Positions 26,796 through 36,026 are shown, counted from the first letter of the stretch. The stretch is 64,000 bases of DNA from JABMQB01 sp963677475 (GCA_963677475.2 CAXXQD010000021.1:496001-560000), one strand, 5' to 3'. Notes: generated by a model not told the origin, from the sequence alone. Translations and numbers: made by a program.

Positions 26796-27917
26796 TTACA
26801 TCCGAATTAATTTAGCCATTTTTAGAGACATATCAAGAAAAATAATCCTTGGGTTTCCGTTGCTTGAAATATGTTTAAATGCGAGTTCAAATTCATCGTT
26901 CATTTTGGTGATGTTGCGCTCATTCACAAAAGGTGAGAATTTTTGTCCCCATCCTTTTTCCTCTTTGCTAAGATAATTTAATGCAGGTTGCTTCATGTTT
27001 AAGATGAAATATTCCCTGATGAGGCGAAGCGCAAACAGAAAAAAACCTTTTTGTTTCTCCCTTCCAATGTTCGAAAGCCCTTCGGCCCATTGTATAAGTT
27101 CTAAAGTATCGATTTTATAGGCATTCCTCATTAATTCCTGAAAGCGTGTAAAATAATACAGGTTGTCTTCGTTTGGGTTTTGGAATTCAAGCGATTTAAT
27201 GTAATTGCCATTTGCCAGGTGAACAATTTCATCGACCACACCTTCGTCTTCAACATGTGAACGGATTACCTGCCTCATCGAATCATTGTCGATTCTGGGT
27301 ATTTTTACCAATTGGGCCCTTGACCGGATGGTTGAAATGATGTTTTCTTCGTTTTCGGTGATTAAAATAAAAAGTGTTTTACTGGGTGGTTCCTCAATCA
27401 TTTTCAACAATTTATTGGAACAGGCGGCATTCATTCGCTCGGGCAACCAAATAATCATTACTTTGAATTCCGACTCAAACGATTTTAAGTTTAGTTTTCT
27501 CAAGATTGAAGCACTTTCAGCTTCATAAATCATTCCCTGGGCATTCTCAACATTTATATAACTAAACCACTGTTGTAGAGTAAAATATGGGTTCGCAAGT
27601 ACAAACTCCCTCCATTGTTTTATGAAATCGTCGCTGGTGGGTTTTTTCACGCTTCCCGTTGAGTAAACTGGATAAACAAAATGTAAATCAGGATGCGCCA
27701 ATTTCTGGTATTTATGACAAGAAGGGCACTTTCCACATGAATCATTCTCGCCCCGGTCGCGGCATGAAACGTATTGGGCATAAGCCAGGGCTAAAGCAAA
27801 TTTACCAATGCCCTCAGGTCCTGAAAAAAGCTGGGCGTGACTTATCCGTTCCTCTTTAACTGATTTGATTAACCTTTGTTTAACTTCCTCTTGACCAATT
27901 ATATCTTTAAAAAACAT
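26796..27917 (-). CDS. holB: DNA polymerase III delta-prime subunit (clamp loader)
   Basis: A 373-residue AAA+ clamp-loader subunit. FKDIIGQEEVKQRLIKSVKE starts the protein, FSGPEGIGKFALALAYA is the (P-loop-like) Walker A region, and CRDRGENDSCGKCPSCHK is the zinc module shared by DnaX and delta-prime proteins. The SRC-like ISTIRSRAQLVKIPR follows. It forms part of the complex that loads the sliding clamp. It heads the minus-strand run, with 184 bases before the ricT-like gene, and is divergent from pgk. Confidence 0.9.
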   Translation of the reverse strand: MFFKDIIGQEEVKQRLIKSVKEERISHAQLFSGPEGIGKFALALAYAQYVSCRDRGENDSCGKCPSCHKYQKLAHPDLHFVYPVYSTGSVKKPTSDDFIKQWREFVLANPYFTLQQWFSYINVENAQGMIYEAESASILRKLNLKSFESEFKVMIIWLPERMNAACSNKLLKMIEEPPSKTLFILITENEENIISTIRSRAQLVKIPRIDNDSMRQVIRSHVEDEGVVDEIVHLANGNYIKSLEFQNPNEDNLYYFTRFQELMRNAYKIDTLELIQWAEGLSNIGREKQKGFFLFALRLIREYFILNMKQPALNYLSKEEKGWGQKFSPFVNERNITKMNDEFELAFKHISSNGNPRIIFLDMSLKMAKLIRM

Positions 27918-28136
27918 TCTGTATTTGTTTGCTTCTATTTGTATCGATTTTCATCTGGCGGAATGCCAAAAGTTCTTCAAATTTAATTTTTATTCTTTAA
28001 ACAGAGTTCAAGCCTATGTTTTTTGTAATCCCATTTTACTATTACAGCTTAATTCGGTACCATTTTAATGGTATTATTTATATTTTAAATTCTCAGAATA
28101 AGATTTTTGCTGTGGTAGGGGGCGGCATAATTTTTT

Positions 28137-28144
28137 TAACTTTG
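28137..28144 (+). promoter_or_regulatory. Bacteroidota -7 box (TAACTTTG) for pgk
   Basis: TAACTTTG fits TAnnTTTG and lies 33 bases before the pgk start. A TTTTTG at 28104-28109 is too far upstream (27 bases) for an ideal -33 box. Confidence 0.4.
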
Positions 28145-28177
28145 GGAGACTTTATGAAACCTATAAAATAATATAAA

Positions 28178-29374
28178 ATGCAGAATATTAGCACATACGA
28201 TTTTTCAGGCAAAAAGGCATTGATCAGGGTTGATTTCAATGTTCCTCTCAACGAAAATTTTAACATCACTGATGATACCAGGATGAGGGCAGCCCTCCCG
28301 ACCATAAAAAAGGTAATTGAAGGTGGTGGTTCTCCAATTATTATGTCGCATTTGGGAAGGCCAAAAGATGGTCCGGAAGACAAGTTTTCACTTAAACCAT
28401 TGGTTGCACATTTGTCGGAATTGCTTGACGGGGCTACCGTAAAAATTGCCCCCGATTGTATTGGCGATGAAGTAATTGCCATGGCTAACGATGTGAAACC
28501 TGGCGAAGTCCTTATTTTGGAAAACCTGCGTTTTTATAAAGAAGAAACAAAAGGTGACGAAGAATTTGCCGGCAAACTTGCTAAAAATGGCGATTGTTGG
28601 ATTAACGATGCTTTCGGAACGGCGCATAGGGCGCATGCTTCAACTGCAATAATTGCGAAGTTTTTCCCGAACGACAAAATGTTTGGATACCTGATTGAAA
28701 GTGAAGTTGAAAGCCTCGATAAAGTAGTGAAAGCGCCTAAACGCCCCTTAACTGCAATTATGGGAGGTGCAAAAGTTTCTTCGAAAATTACCATCATTGA
28801 AAACTTATTGAGCAAAGTGGATAACCTCATTTTAGGTGGAGGGATGACTTATACATTTGTAAAAGCAAATGGTGGAAAAGTGGGAGATTCGATCTGCGAA
28901 GATGATTTTATTGAAACCGCAAAAAATATTGAAAAACTTGCCAAAGAAAAAGGCGTGAACCTGGTTATTGCAACCGATGTGGTTTCAGCCGATGATTTTA
29001 GTAATGATGCAAATACCAAAGTATGTGCAGCCAATGCGATTGCAGATGGATGGCAAGGTTTGGATGCTGGCCCTGAAAGTATTGCGAAAATGAAAGAGGT
29101 CATCGAAAAATCGGGTACAATTCTATGGAATGGTCCGGTTGGGGTTTTCGAAATGGAAACATTTGCTGAAGGATCAAAAGCCATTGGAACAGCTATTGTT
29201 GAAGCAACTAAAAAAGGTGCATTCTCGCTTGTTGGTGGTGGCGACTCTGTTGCTTGTGTAAACCAGTTTGGCTTTGCCGATGGTGTTTCCTATATTTCAA
29301 CTGCAGGAGGGGCCTTACTTGAATATCTGGAAGGTAAAACCTTGCCAGGTGTTGCTGCAGTTCGGGGAGAATAA
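28178..29374 (+). CDS. pgk: Phosphoglycerate kinase
   Basis: The 398-residue glycolytic enzyme converts 1,3-bisphosphoglycerate and ADP to 3-phosphoglycerate and ATP. VDFNVPLNENFNITDDTRMR at the N-terminus, MSHLGRPKDGPEDKFSLKP (about residue 57) and the nucleotide-binding GGGDSVACVNQFG near residue 352 are diagnostic, along with NGPVGVFEMETFAEGSKAI. Length is normal. It is monocistronic with its own promoter box and a strong terminator. Confidence 0.98.
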   Translation: MQNISTYDFSGKKALIRVDFNVPLNENFNITDDTRMRAALPTIKKVIEGGGSPIIMSHLGRPKDGPEDKFSLKPLVAHLSELLDGATVKIAPDCIGDEVIAMANDVKPGEVLILENLRFYKEETKGDEEFAGKLAKNGDCWINDAFGTAHRAHASTAIIAKFFPNDKMFGYLIESEVESLDKVVKAPKRPLTAIMGGAKVSSKITIIENLLSKVDNLILGGGMTYTFVKANGGKVGDSICEDDFIETAKNIEKLAKEKGVNLVIATDVVSADDFSNDANTKVCAANAIADGWQGLDAGPESIAKMKEVIEKSGTILWNGPVGVFEMETFAEGSKAIGTAIVEATKKGAFSLVGGGDSVACVNQFGFADGVSYISTAGGALLEYLEGKTLPGVAAVRGE

Positions 29375-29401
29375 AGAAATAAAACAATACTATTTTAAAA
29401 G

Positions 29402-29429
29402 GCCTGGGACAATAATCCCGGGCTTTTTT
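29402..29429 (+). terminator. Intrinsic terminator after pgk
   Basis: GCCTGGGA (29402-29409) pairs with TCCCGGGC (29416-29423), one G-T pair, followed by TTTTTT. Confidence 0.85.
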
Positions 29430-29494
29430 GGTTTAAAATTATTCCATAACATTTTATAAGTTAACAGAATCACTTACCTTTAAAAGAAAAAATT

Positions 29495-29923
29495 ATGTCC
29501 CTTAAAACTCAACAAGTAGATCAAAAATTTCCGGGTATTAATTGTGCCCAAACCATATTTAGTTTGTTTGCCCCTGAGTTAGGTTTAGATGAAACCACCG
29601 CTTTGAAAATTGCAAGTGGCTTTGCCGGAGGAATGGCTTGTGCCGAAACCTGTGGCGCCGTTACTGGTTCGTACATGACCATCGGTTTGAAAAATGGACA
29701 CTCTTCAACCGACCCGAATGATAAAGCAAATACAAAATCCCTGATCATGGATTTTAATAGAAAGTTTGAAGCCGAACACGGAAGTTTGCTTTGTAAGAAA
29801 CTAACCGGATATGATATTTCAATTCAGGAACAAGCCGAAGCTGCAAGCGAAGCAGAAGTGTTCACAAAAGTGTGTCCCAATTTTTTAAAAACCGCATGCA
29901 AAATTTTGGAAGAATCGTTATAG
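29495..29923 (+). CDS. C_GCAxxG_C_C family putative redox protein
   Basis: A 142-residue protein with the spaced cysteine pattern of the C_GCAxxG_C_C family: NCAQTIFSLFAPELGL near residue 14, GFAGGMACAETCGAVTG near 46, LLCKKLTGYDI near 90 and two late cysteines (VCPNFLKTACKILEE). These small cytoplasmic proteins of anaerobes are thought to act in redox or metal chemistry but have no proven function. It lies 26 bases upstream of the DUF2892 gene, and both probably form one transcript. Confidence 0.88.
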   Translation: MSLKTQQVDQKFPGINCAQTIFSLFAPELGLDETTALKIASGFAGGMACAETCGAVTGSYMTIGLKNGHSSTDPNDKANTKSLIMDFNRKFEAEHGSLLCKKLTGYDISIQEQAEAASEAEVFTKVCPNFLKTACKILEESL

Positions 29924-29949
29924 ACTATGTTTAATTAAACTATATAACT

Positions 29950-30138
29950 ATGAAATGCAATGTTGGACCAATTGATCGATTATTAAGAATTATTGTTGGA
30001 TTGGCAATAGCAATCCTGGGAGTTGTTTTTGATAGCTGGTACGGACTAATAGGGATTATTCCGCTTGCCACAGGCTTATTTAAGTGGTGCCCACTTTATG
30101 TGCCATTCAAAATTTCAACCTTAAAAAAAGAAAAATAA
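29950..30138 (+). CDS. DUF2892 (YgaP-type) inner membrane protein
   Basis: A 62-residue protein: CNVGPIDRLLRIIVGLAIAI leads into two membrane helices separated by DSWYG, with a conserved FKWCPLYVPF segment in between helix end and tail. This is the DUF2892 pattern, as in the membrane part of the rhodanese YgaP. Stand-alone forms are linked to sulfur or cyanide handling by association only. Here it follows a cysteine-rich redox protein, consistent with thiol chemistry. Confidence 0.88.
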   Translation: MKCNVGPIDRLLRIIVGLAIAILGVVFDSWYGLIGIIPLATGLFKWCPLYVPFKISTLKKEK

Positions 30139-30315
30139 GAGGGTGTTTTCTTTCTGTAACAAAACAATCTTTTTTCAAACTAATCGTTTACTGATTGAAA
30201 CAATTACACAGTGAACAGTTTATACGCTTAGTTTAGTTAGCAGAAAAGAAAAGCAGAGACATTATCAATCAGCGCCAGTGTAGGTGCCTTTTAACAATCG
30301 CTTCTCTTGGAAGCA

Positions 30316-30351
30316 AAACCCATCCGCTTAATTGTGGGTGGGTTTATTTTT
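30316..30351 (+). terminator. Intrinsic terminator after the DUF2892 gene
   Basis: AAACCCATCC (30316-30325) pairs with GGGTGGGTTT (30336-30345), one G-T pair, followed by ATTTTTT. It separates the plus-strand genes from the end of the minus-strand exporter operon. Confidence 0.7.
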
Positions 30352-30355
30352 TCCA

Positions 30356-30411
30356 GGTGTGGTGAATTCCAATTCGCCGCATAGAATCAGCGATTTGGAA
30401 ATCGCCGGGCC
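30356..30411 (+). repeat. Double-hairpin dispersed repeat, copy B
   Basis: Begins GGTGTGGTGAATTCC and holds GGTGAATTCCAATTCGCC and GCGATTTGGAAATCGC (30390-30405). It lies 11 bases beyond the stop of the exporter gene and is the same element as 3664-3718 (reversed) and 36239-36292. Confidence 0.75.
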
Positions 30412-30422
30412 AAAAAAGTTAT

Positions 30423-32593
30423 TTAATCGAGAACCAATTCTTCAAATGCTTCACGATAAAAGTTATTTTTCTCAACAACTTCCTGATGTGTGCCAGAGCA
30501 TAAAATCGTTTTGTTCTCAAGAATGTAGATTTTATCGGTATAACGAGCTAATTGAGGTCTGTGCGTTACAAATATTATTGCCATTTTATCTTTTACTTGA
30601 TTCATTAAATTCAACACGAATTTTTCAGTTCTCCTACCCATTGCCGCTGTAGCTTCATCAAGCAAAAGCAATTGGGGTTTGCTATACAATGCCCTTGCAA
30701 TTGATACCAATTGCCTCTGGCCTCCTGAAAGATTTGAACTGTTTTCGTTGACTATGGTTCCGTACCCTTGTTGAAATTCCATGATAAAGTCATGAAATCC
30801 ATAATCTTTGCAAAACTTGATAACTTTTTCCACATTAAGTGTTTCTTCCATGCAAATATTCTCCAGAATTGTTCCATTAAAAAGCTGAACATGCTGGGAT
30901 ACTGCTGCCATTTTATCCCTCCATTCAATGGTAGAAATATCATCCCAGTTTGACCCATTAATATTTATACTTCCAGATTCAATTTCGTGGAACCTTTGCA
31001 AAACATTTAATAATGTACTTTTACCACATCCTATTTCTCCAAAGAATGTCACAATTTCTCCTTTTTGGACGGTAAAGTTTATGTTATTTAAAAGCAAGCC
31101 TTTGCCCGGAAACCTGAAGCAAATGTTTAAAAGTTCAATGTGTTCAAGATTGAAATTAGGATTATTTTCACACTTCTGTATTTCAATGGGATATTCTGGA
31201 GATGAAGATGCAAATTCGTACATTCTTTCGAATGCAACGCGTGCTTCCTGCAATTGAATATTTGCCATGGAAATATTAATTACAGAAACACCTAAACTGC
31301 CAATTAATGTAATAATTGCCATCATTTGCCCTAAGAGGAGTTGCTGTTCCAAAACAAGGTAAGCGGACCAAGATATAATCGCAGTGAGCAAAACGGAACT
31401 TCCAATCGTGATCAATAAATTGATTCTGGCTCCAAGGATTCCGAGGTTATATGTTTTCTGCATAAAAAAATTATAGACCGTATTAACAACTTTTGTAAAT
31501 AGGGGTTCTTTATTTAAGGATTTTATGGTATCTATTCCATTAATTGTGTCAATAAATTTACTTTCTGTACTTGCATATGCTTGCATAACTTCTTGCTGAG
31601 TTATAATAACTTTTTTATTGAACCACCAAGCCAATAACCCAAATATTGGAATAGCCAATAAACTAATAATTCCTGTTGATATGGAATAAAAAAAGATATA
31701 ACTTGCTGAAACCATTACAATTAGAAAATCAATTATTATTTGACTGCTGAGGTGAACTACAACACGTTGAATTCTCTGGGCATCGTTCATTCTGGCAACC
31801 ATATCACCTGTTGAAGTACTATCAAAAAAAGATTTTGGAAGAAGAAGTAATTTGCCAAAAAAATTGGAAATCAATCTGGTATTCATTTCTTTACTTTGAC
31901 GAACCAGAAAAATACTTCGGATATAGCCAATCAACCCTCTTGCTATCAGTATAATCCCAAAAATAATTACTCCAATTACCAGTTCCCTGATCTTTTTTTC
32001 TGGTAATATTTGATCAATTAGTTTTTGAGAGAAGATTGCTGTAGCCAAGCTGAGCAGAGAAATTATAACACCCAAAAAGGCAGCAATTCCAAGCAATGGA
32101 TAATCATCTTTAATTAAATGCTTAAACCATTCCCTTTTATTTTTCCCTTTTGTTTTTATTGTGGTGAAATTCTTCTCAGGTGTAAGTTTAAGTAATGCTT
32201 TGGTTTTCCAAATAGCAAGTAATTCTACTTCCGAATAATTTGTTATTCCTTTACCCGGATCCCCTATGATAAAGTTATTATCCTATATCCATAACAAACA
32301 ACAAAATGCTCCAAATCCTTCATGGTGACATGAAGGATAACAGGGTTGTCAATAAGTTTAAGGTTTGGGATATCTGCTTCATATCCTGAAACCTCAAACC
32401 CAAGTTTTTTTGCTGATTGATATAATCCCAATAAACTCGTACCGTTCAGTGTTGTGCCACTAGATTCCCTTAACTTTTCCTGGGTTATTTCGCCACCATG
32501 ATATTTTGTGATAGAAGCTAAACATGCCAGTCCGCAATAATACTGACTAAGTTGTTTGGTAAAAGTTTTTTGAATGTGTTTGGTTTGATTCAT
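30423..32593 (-). CDS. C39-peptidase ABC exporter (PCAT), interrupted by one frame change
   Basis: Two frames rebuild a ~723-residue peptidase-containing ABC transporter. The N-terminal C39 domain has QLSQYYCGLACLASITKYHG (catalytic Cys) and LEHFVVCYGY (catalytic His). At 32284 one base seems missing: the continuation NNFIIGDPGKGITNYSEVEL lies in the next frame and runs open into six membrane helices and the ATPase (Walker A GEIGCGKST, signature NLSGGQRQLVSIARAL, Walker B LLLLDEATAA). Such exporters cut double-glycine leaders and export the core peptide. It is the last gene of the operon begun by the peptide gene at 35862. The break may be sequencing error or real decay. Confidence 0.88.
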
Positions 32594-32650
32594 TTTGCAA
32601 ATAAGAAAATTCACTGGTGACCCAAGGTCACACAGTGAATTAAGTGTGAG

Positions 32651-33102
32651 TTAATAACCTTTCTTTTGAAGAAAAGTATTGATTTTCCCAGACAATTGCA
32701 TTGCCCAGGTTTGCGAAAGTTGTATGGATTCTTTGGTGATTGAGGCAAGTTCATTTGTCATTTTCTTTCCAACTTCCGACTCATAGAATTTAATTAACTC
32801 TCTGATTTCCTGATGGGAAAAATGATTTTTATAAATTGGAACCATTTGATTGATCAAGGAAACAATTTCTTTGTCAAATATTTCAGTTCTTGCTTCAAGC
32901 CAAATTTCATCGGGTGCTTCTGTTTTCATCATTTTAAATTGTTGGACAATTTGATCGAAAGCGATGTCGTAAGCTGCATTACTTCCATTAATGGAAAGAA
33001 ATTTTTGAATGTCTTTATCGAATTCATCCAAATTTGTAGTAGCTTGTGCTGTTGCAAAAGGCTTGCAAAAAGAAGCCCAATAATAAATGCCAATTTACTC
33101 AT
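32651..33102 (-). CDS. DUF2059 secreted protein, interrupted by one frame change
   Basis: The DUF2059 helical domain, ending QTWAMQLSGKINTFLQKKGY, has no proper start in its own frame. An ATG at 33102 begins a good signal peptide (MSKLAFIIGLLFASL) in the neighbouring frame. Restoring one T in the T4 run at 33059-33056 joins them as LFATAQATTNLDEFDKDIQK with a plausible signal peptidase site, for ~150 residues. DUF2059 proteins are small periplasmic helical proteins of unknown function. It sits between the thioredoxin-like gene and the exporter. Frame repair is inference. Confidence 0.75.
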
Positions 33103-33194
33103 AGTGTTTTTGTTAGGTTAATATATATTCGAAATAAAAGCTTATTTATCAGTAATAAAGAATAATAGTTTTTATAGTGATAATTCGAATTCCA

Positions 33195-33704
33195 TCATTT
33201 CTTATTGACCTGTTTTATTAGATGTTCAACGCTAATAACCTTATGGTGGCTAATTAACTCTTTCTCTGCATTATAAATATATACATTTGGAGATTGATAG
33301 ATATTCCAGTTGTTTTGGATACAAACTTTATCAATTTGCCCAAAATTAAAATTATCTATTGCGGATAGTTGGTATTTTTCAGCAAACTTCTTGATTTTTA
33401 AAAGAGAGTCTTGAGACAACATAAAAAAATGAAACTTTTGCAACTGATCTTGATTGTAAGAATAATATTCTGCTTCCTTAATGCATGCATCACATTCAGC
33501 GCTAAAAAAAATTAGCACATATGCACTATCTCCTTCAAATTCATTTGTGTTAGAATCTATACCATAAATATCTACAAAATTTATACTAGGAAGTTTTTTT
33601 ATTTTACTTGTTATCACCTCATTTTTTTTATTAAGCGAAACCAGATAAATAATTGTAGCAATTAAAAGCAACACATAAAATACACCTATCACCAGTCGTT
33701 TCAA
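33195..33704 (-). CDS. Membrane-anchored thioredoxin-like protein
   Basis: A 169-residue protein with an N-terminal membrane anchor (VIGVFYVLLLIATIIYLV) and a thioredoxin-like domain facing the periplasm. YVLIFFSAECDACIKEAEYY carries the CxxC redox pair (CDAC, about residue 75). The rest is shorter than TlpA proteins but keeps the alternation of strands and helices, ending SPNVYIYNAEKELISHHK. It probably makes or reduces disulfides outside the cytoplasm. In this operon the obvious candidate substrate is the two-cysteine peptide. Its start overlaps the stop of the upstream membrane protein gene (ATGA). Confidence 0.8.
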   Translation of the reverse strand: MKRLVIGVFYVLLLIATIIYLVSLNKKNEVITSKIKKLPSINFVDIYGIDSNTNEFEGDSAYVLIFFSAECDACIKEAEYYSYNQDQLQKFHFFMLSQDSLLKIKKFAEKYQLSAIDNFNFGQIDKVCIQNNWNIYQSPNVYIYNAEKELISHHKVISVEHLIKQVNKK

Positions 33705-34339
33705 AATAGCAATTGTATTTTTATTAATTCGAATAGAAGCAAACCCATTCCATATGTAAAAATGATCATTATAAATGATTTAAAGAATGTTAAACTTGTG
33801 TTCAACTTGAAACAAAAAGCTGTAAACAGCATAAATGTTAGATTAAACAGGTTCAATTTTCCTAGAGCATTTAATTCTGTCTTCGATATATTAGAAGTAT
33901 CAATAAAGTTAACAATGGATAGCGGGAAAAAATTCTTTATATCTACCTGGGTATAATTTCCTTTTATTAATACAAACCAAACAACTTTTGTCCAGATTGG
34001 GAGAAATAGGATAAATAGGGATAACAGAATAATTTTAAATAATAGATTATCGCGTATTTGTATTTTTAAAAAAACTAGCCCTGCTTTAAAAAGGAGCCAA
34101 AAAATTCCAGAGATAAGTAAAATATATAAAGGAGAACTTATATACCGTATTAGATCTATATGACGATAATTTTCTAATTTTTCTTCAAAATTATTACCAG
34201 TATATTCAATGTTATAAATATCGGCACTCCAAACGAAATGGCTAAAAAGGAAAAGGCCTAATAAGTAAAACAGCCATACCATGACCAATAATACCCATAG
34301 TTTGTAATTTAATATGGATTGGATCTCTTTAGTTATCAT
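33701..34339 (-). CDS. Polytopic membrane protein of the peptide operon
   Basis: A 212-residue protein with about five membrane helices, starting NYKLWVLLVMVWLFYLLGLF, with a periplasmic loop rich in Asn, Glu and Tyr after helix one. No known motif is seen. ATGA overlaps bind it to the genes on both sides, so it is an integral operon member. In bacteriocin loci, such small polytopic proteins can provide self-immunity or assist export. This is inference from context. Confidence 0.7.
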   Translation of the reverse strand: MITKEIQSILNYKLWVLLVMVWLFYLLGLFLFSHFVWSADIYNIEYTGNNFEEKLENYRHIDLIRYISSPLYILLISGIFWLLFKAGLVFLKIQIRDNLLFKIILLSLFILFLPIWTKVVWFVLIKGNYTQVDIKNFFPLSIVNFIDTSNISKTELNALGKLNLFNLTFMLFTAFCFKLNTSLTFFKSFIMIIFTYGMGLLLFELIKIQLLF

Positions 34340-35640
34340 TTTTTTATATTATTATTGAGTTTTGCACTATTGTTGAATTGTTGTTTTAAAGGAATATTCT
34401 TTTCCAAATCATTGATTGTTTTTTCATCAAGAGGATTATCCAGAATTATATTATATCTTTTCCAAAAATCTGGATTATATTCATAGTTTGTATCCCAAAA
34501 TGACTCGTCCTTGGAAAATGCATTTCTTCTTTTGATTTTATTGATTTTTTTATCATCAATAATTACCTCATTAAATAATACAATTCCCTCATCTATATAA
34601 TAATTATCCTCGTTGAACTTTTCATTTTGATCGCGAAAATGGGCGTGAAACTCTATGTATTTAAGGTAATAATTGTTTTTAAATGCCTGAAAAGAAGAAA
34701 TGATTTGAATAGCTGTACTATCTTTAAAATTCATTTCTGGAGCGACATGGCTTATTCTTCTATAATCTATTTTCAAGACAGACCAGTCCTCTGAGTTTAC
34801 ATAATAATCTATTTCTTTGTAAAATCTTGTATTTCTAAGTTTTATGCCAAATATTTTAGTATAAAGTTCTTTCGCATTTATTACGTAAACGATATCCTTG
34901 TCTAACAAAACGACATCTTTAATTTCAATGTTATAATTCCCACTCTTGGTCAAATATCTTAGAAATTTTAGATTAAAATGTAATCGTTGTCGAAGCATTA
35001 TATTATGAAAAGGATTTTTGGGAACATTACTTATCAAGCTTAAAAAGTCTCTCCCCTTGTTCAGTTCAGTAAAGTTGATACTATTCCTTATTTCATCTAT
35101 TTTTATTAATGGATCTTTATCTGTCTGAAATCCATGATGCTGAATATGTAATGCAGCTTCTGTGAGCCGGGTATAATTACCGGTAATAATGTTTTGCACT
35201 TTATGTCGAAAAAAAAGTTTGTAGAAATGCAATTTACGGGTATAATTCTGGTGATATTTCTGTTGAACATTTTTCAGAATTGTTTTGCCGTTCATATTTG
35301 TTGGATTAATTACAATCTCGTTTAATTCATAAGGCTGTGGAGAAAGTTTAATTGTAATGTACTTTGATAAATTATCCTTTATATCCAAAGTCATATTCTT
35401 ATAACCTAGGCAGCTAATTTGTATGTCTTCATTAATCAAAGAATCAGGAAAAAACAGTATAAATTCTCCGGACTTATTTGTAATTGTTCCAAAGTGATTG
35501 TTTGCAATTACTAGGTTACAATAGACAATAGGTTCATTGGTAATAGAATCTTTTATAATTCCAAACAACGACTGTCCTTTTGAATTTAATGAAATGGAAA
35601 AAAAAAGTATAGTGAAAATAGTAAGATTAAACAATTTCAT
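34336..35640 (-). CDS. Carboxypeptidase-regulatory-like domain protein (secreted)
   Basis: I take ATG 35640 (434 residues). A signal peptide (MKLFNLTIFTILFFSISLNS) precedes a CarboxypepD_reg-like beta-sandwich, typical for Bacteroidota: GIIKDSITNEPIVYCNLVIA...KSGEFILFFP, residues ~25-100. The remaining ~330 residues look like the beta-rich C-terminal part of DUF5686-like surface proteins, but lack an evident TonB-dependent barrel. The protein is likely periplasmic or outer-membrane associated. In the operon it is second, 63 bases behind the peptide gene, and might help the peptide cross the outer membrane or give immunity. The region is markedly AT-rich. Confidence 0.7.
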   Translation of the reverse strand: MKLFNLTIFTILFFSISLNSKGQSLFGIIKDSITNEPIVYCNLVIANNHFGTITNKSGEFILFFPDSLINEDIQISCLGYKNMTLDIKDNLSKYITIKLSPQPYELNEIVINPTNMNGKTILKNVQQKYHQNYTRKLHFYKLFFRHKVQNIITGNYTRLTEAALHIQHHGFQTDKDPLIKIDEIRNSINFTELNKGRDFLSLISNVPKNPFHNIMLRQRLHFNLKFLRYLTKSGNYNIEIKDVVLLDKDIVYVINAKELYTKIFGIKLRNTRFYKEIDYYVNSEDWSVLKIDYRRISHVAPEMNFKDSTAIQIISSFQAFKNNYYLKYIEFHAHFRDQNEKFNEDNYYIDEGIVLFNEVIIDDKKINKIKRRNAFSKDESFWDTNYEYNPDFWKRYNIILDNPLDEKTINDLEKNIPLKQQFNNSAKLNNNIKK

Positions 35641-35703
35641 AAGCAAAAATTTAATAAGGAAGCAATTGTTGCTTCCTTATAGATTAGTTGTTCAATTATA
35701 TTA

Positions 35704-35862
35704 TTAGGGTGTACAATTAGCCTCCCAAGCACTACGCAAATCTGCATGACTGCCTTGGTAGCCATCACCTGTTATTAACCAATACTCTAAAAGGTTACAA
35801 TAACTCATTGTTCTGGTTCCACCATCAATTTTCTCCATCCTATCAAAACTTAATTCTTTCAT
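35704..35862 (-). CDS. Double-glycine leader peptide precursor (bacteriocin or peptide signal)
   Basis: A 52-residue gene heading the minus-strand operon. The leader MKELSFDRMEKIDGG ends in GG and has the L..F..M..I pattern used by C39-type exporters, and resembles the GG-leader natural product precursors of Bacteroidota. The 37-residue core starts TRTMSYCNLLEYWLITG and ends WEANCTP. It has cysteines at core positions 7 and 35, two tryptophans, and a net acidic charge (two Arg against four Asp/Glu). With a C39 exporter and a CxxC thioredoxin-like protein in the same operon, a single disulfide is likely. No modifying enzyme (LanM, radical SAM) is in the operon. Function as bacteriocin or pheromone is inference. 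Confidence 0.8.
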   Translation of the reverse strand: MKELSFDRMEKIDGGTRTMSYCNLLEYWLITGDGYQGSHADLRSAWEANCTP

Positions 35863-35975
35863 TTTTTAGAATTTAAAGTAAAACAAACGGCTTTAGCCCA
35901 ACTAATGCAAATGCCAACTTGCACAAGTGGTTCCCGAAATGTAGTTTTGTGTGGGCGGTTTTTTCAAAACTGCCT

Positions 35976-36026
35976 GCCTCCCAGGGCCGGGAACAAATTC
36001 AAGCGTGGACTCACCCCCTGGGAGGC
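35976..36026. repeat. GC-rich inverted repeat upstream of the peptide gene
   Basis: GCCTCCCAGGG (35976-35986) and CCCTGGGAGGC (36016-36026) are perfect 11-bp arms with a 29-base spacer. The area is much richer in GC than its AT-rich surroundings. It lies about 115-165 bases upstream of the peptide start. The rest of 35863-36238 shows no credible gene. The repeat could be a structured leader, a terminator remnant, an operator or a mobile-element relic. Confidence 0.6.
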
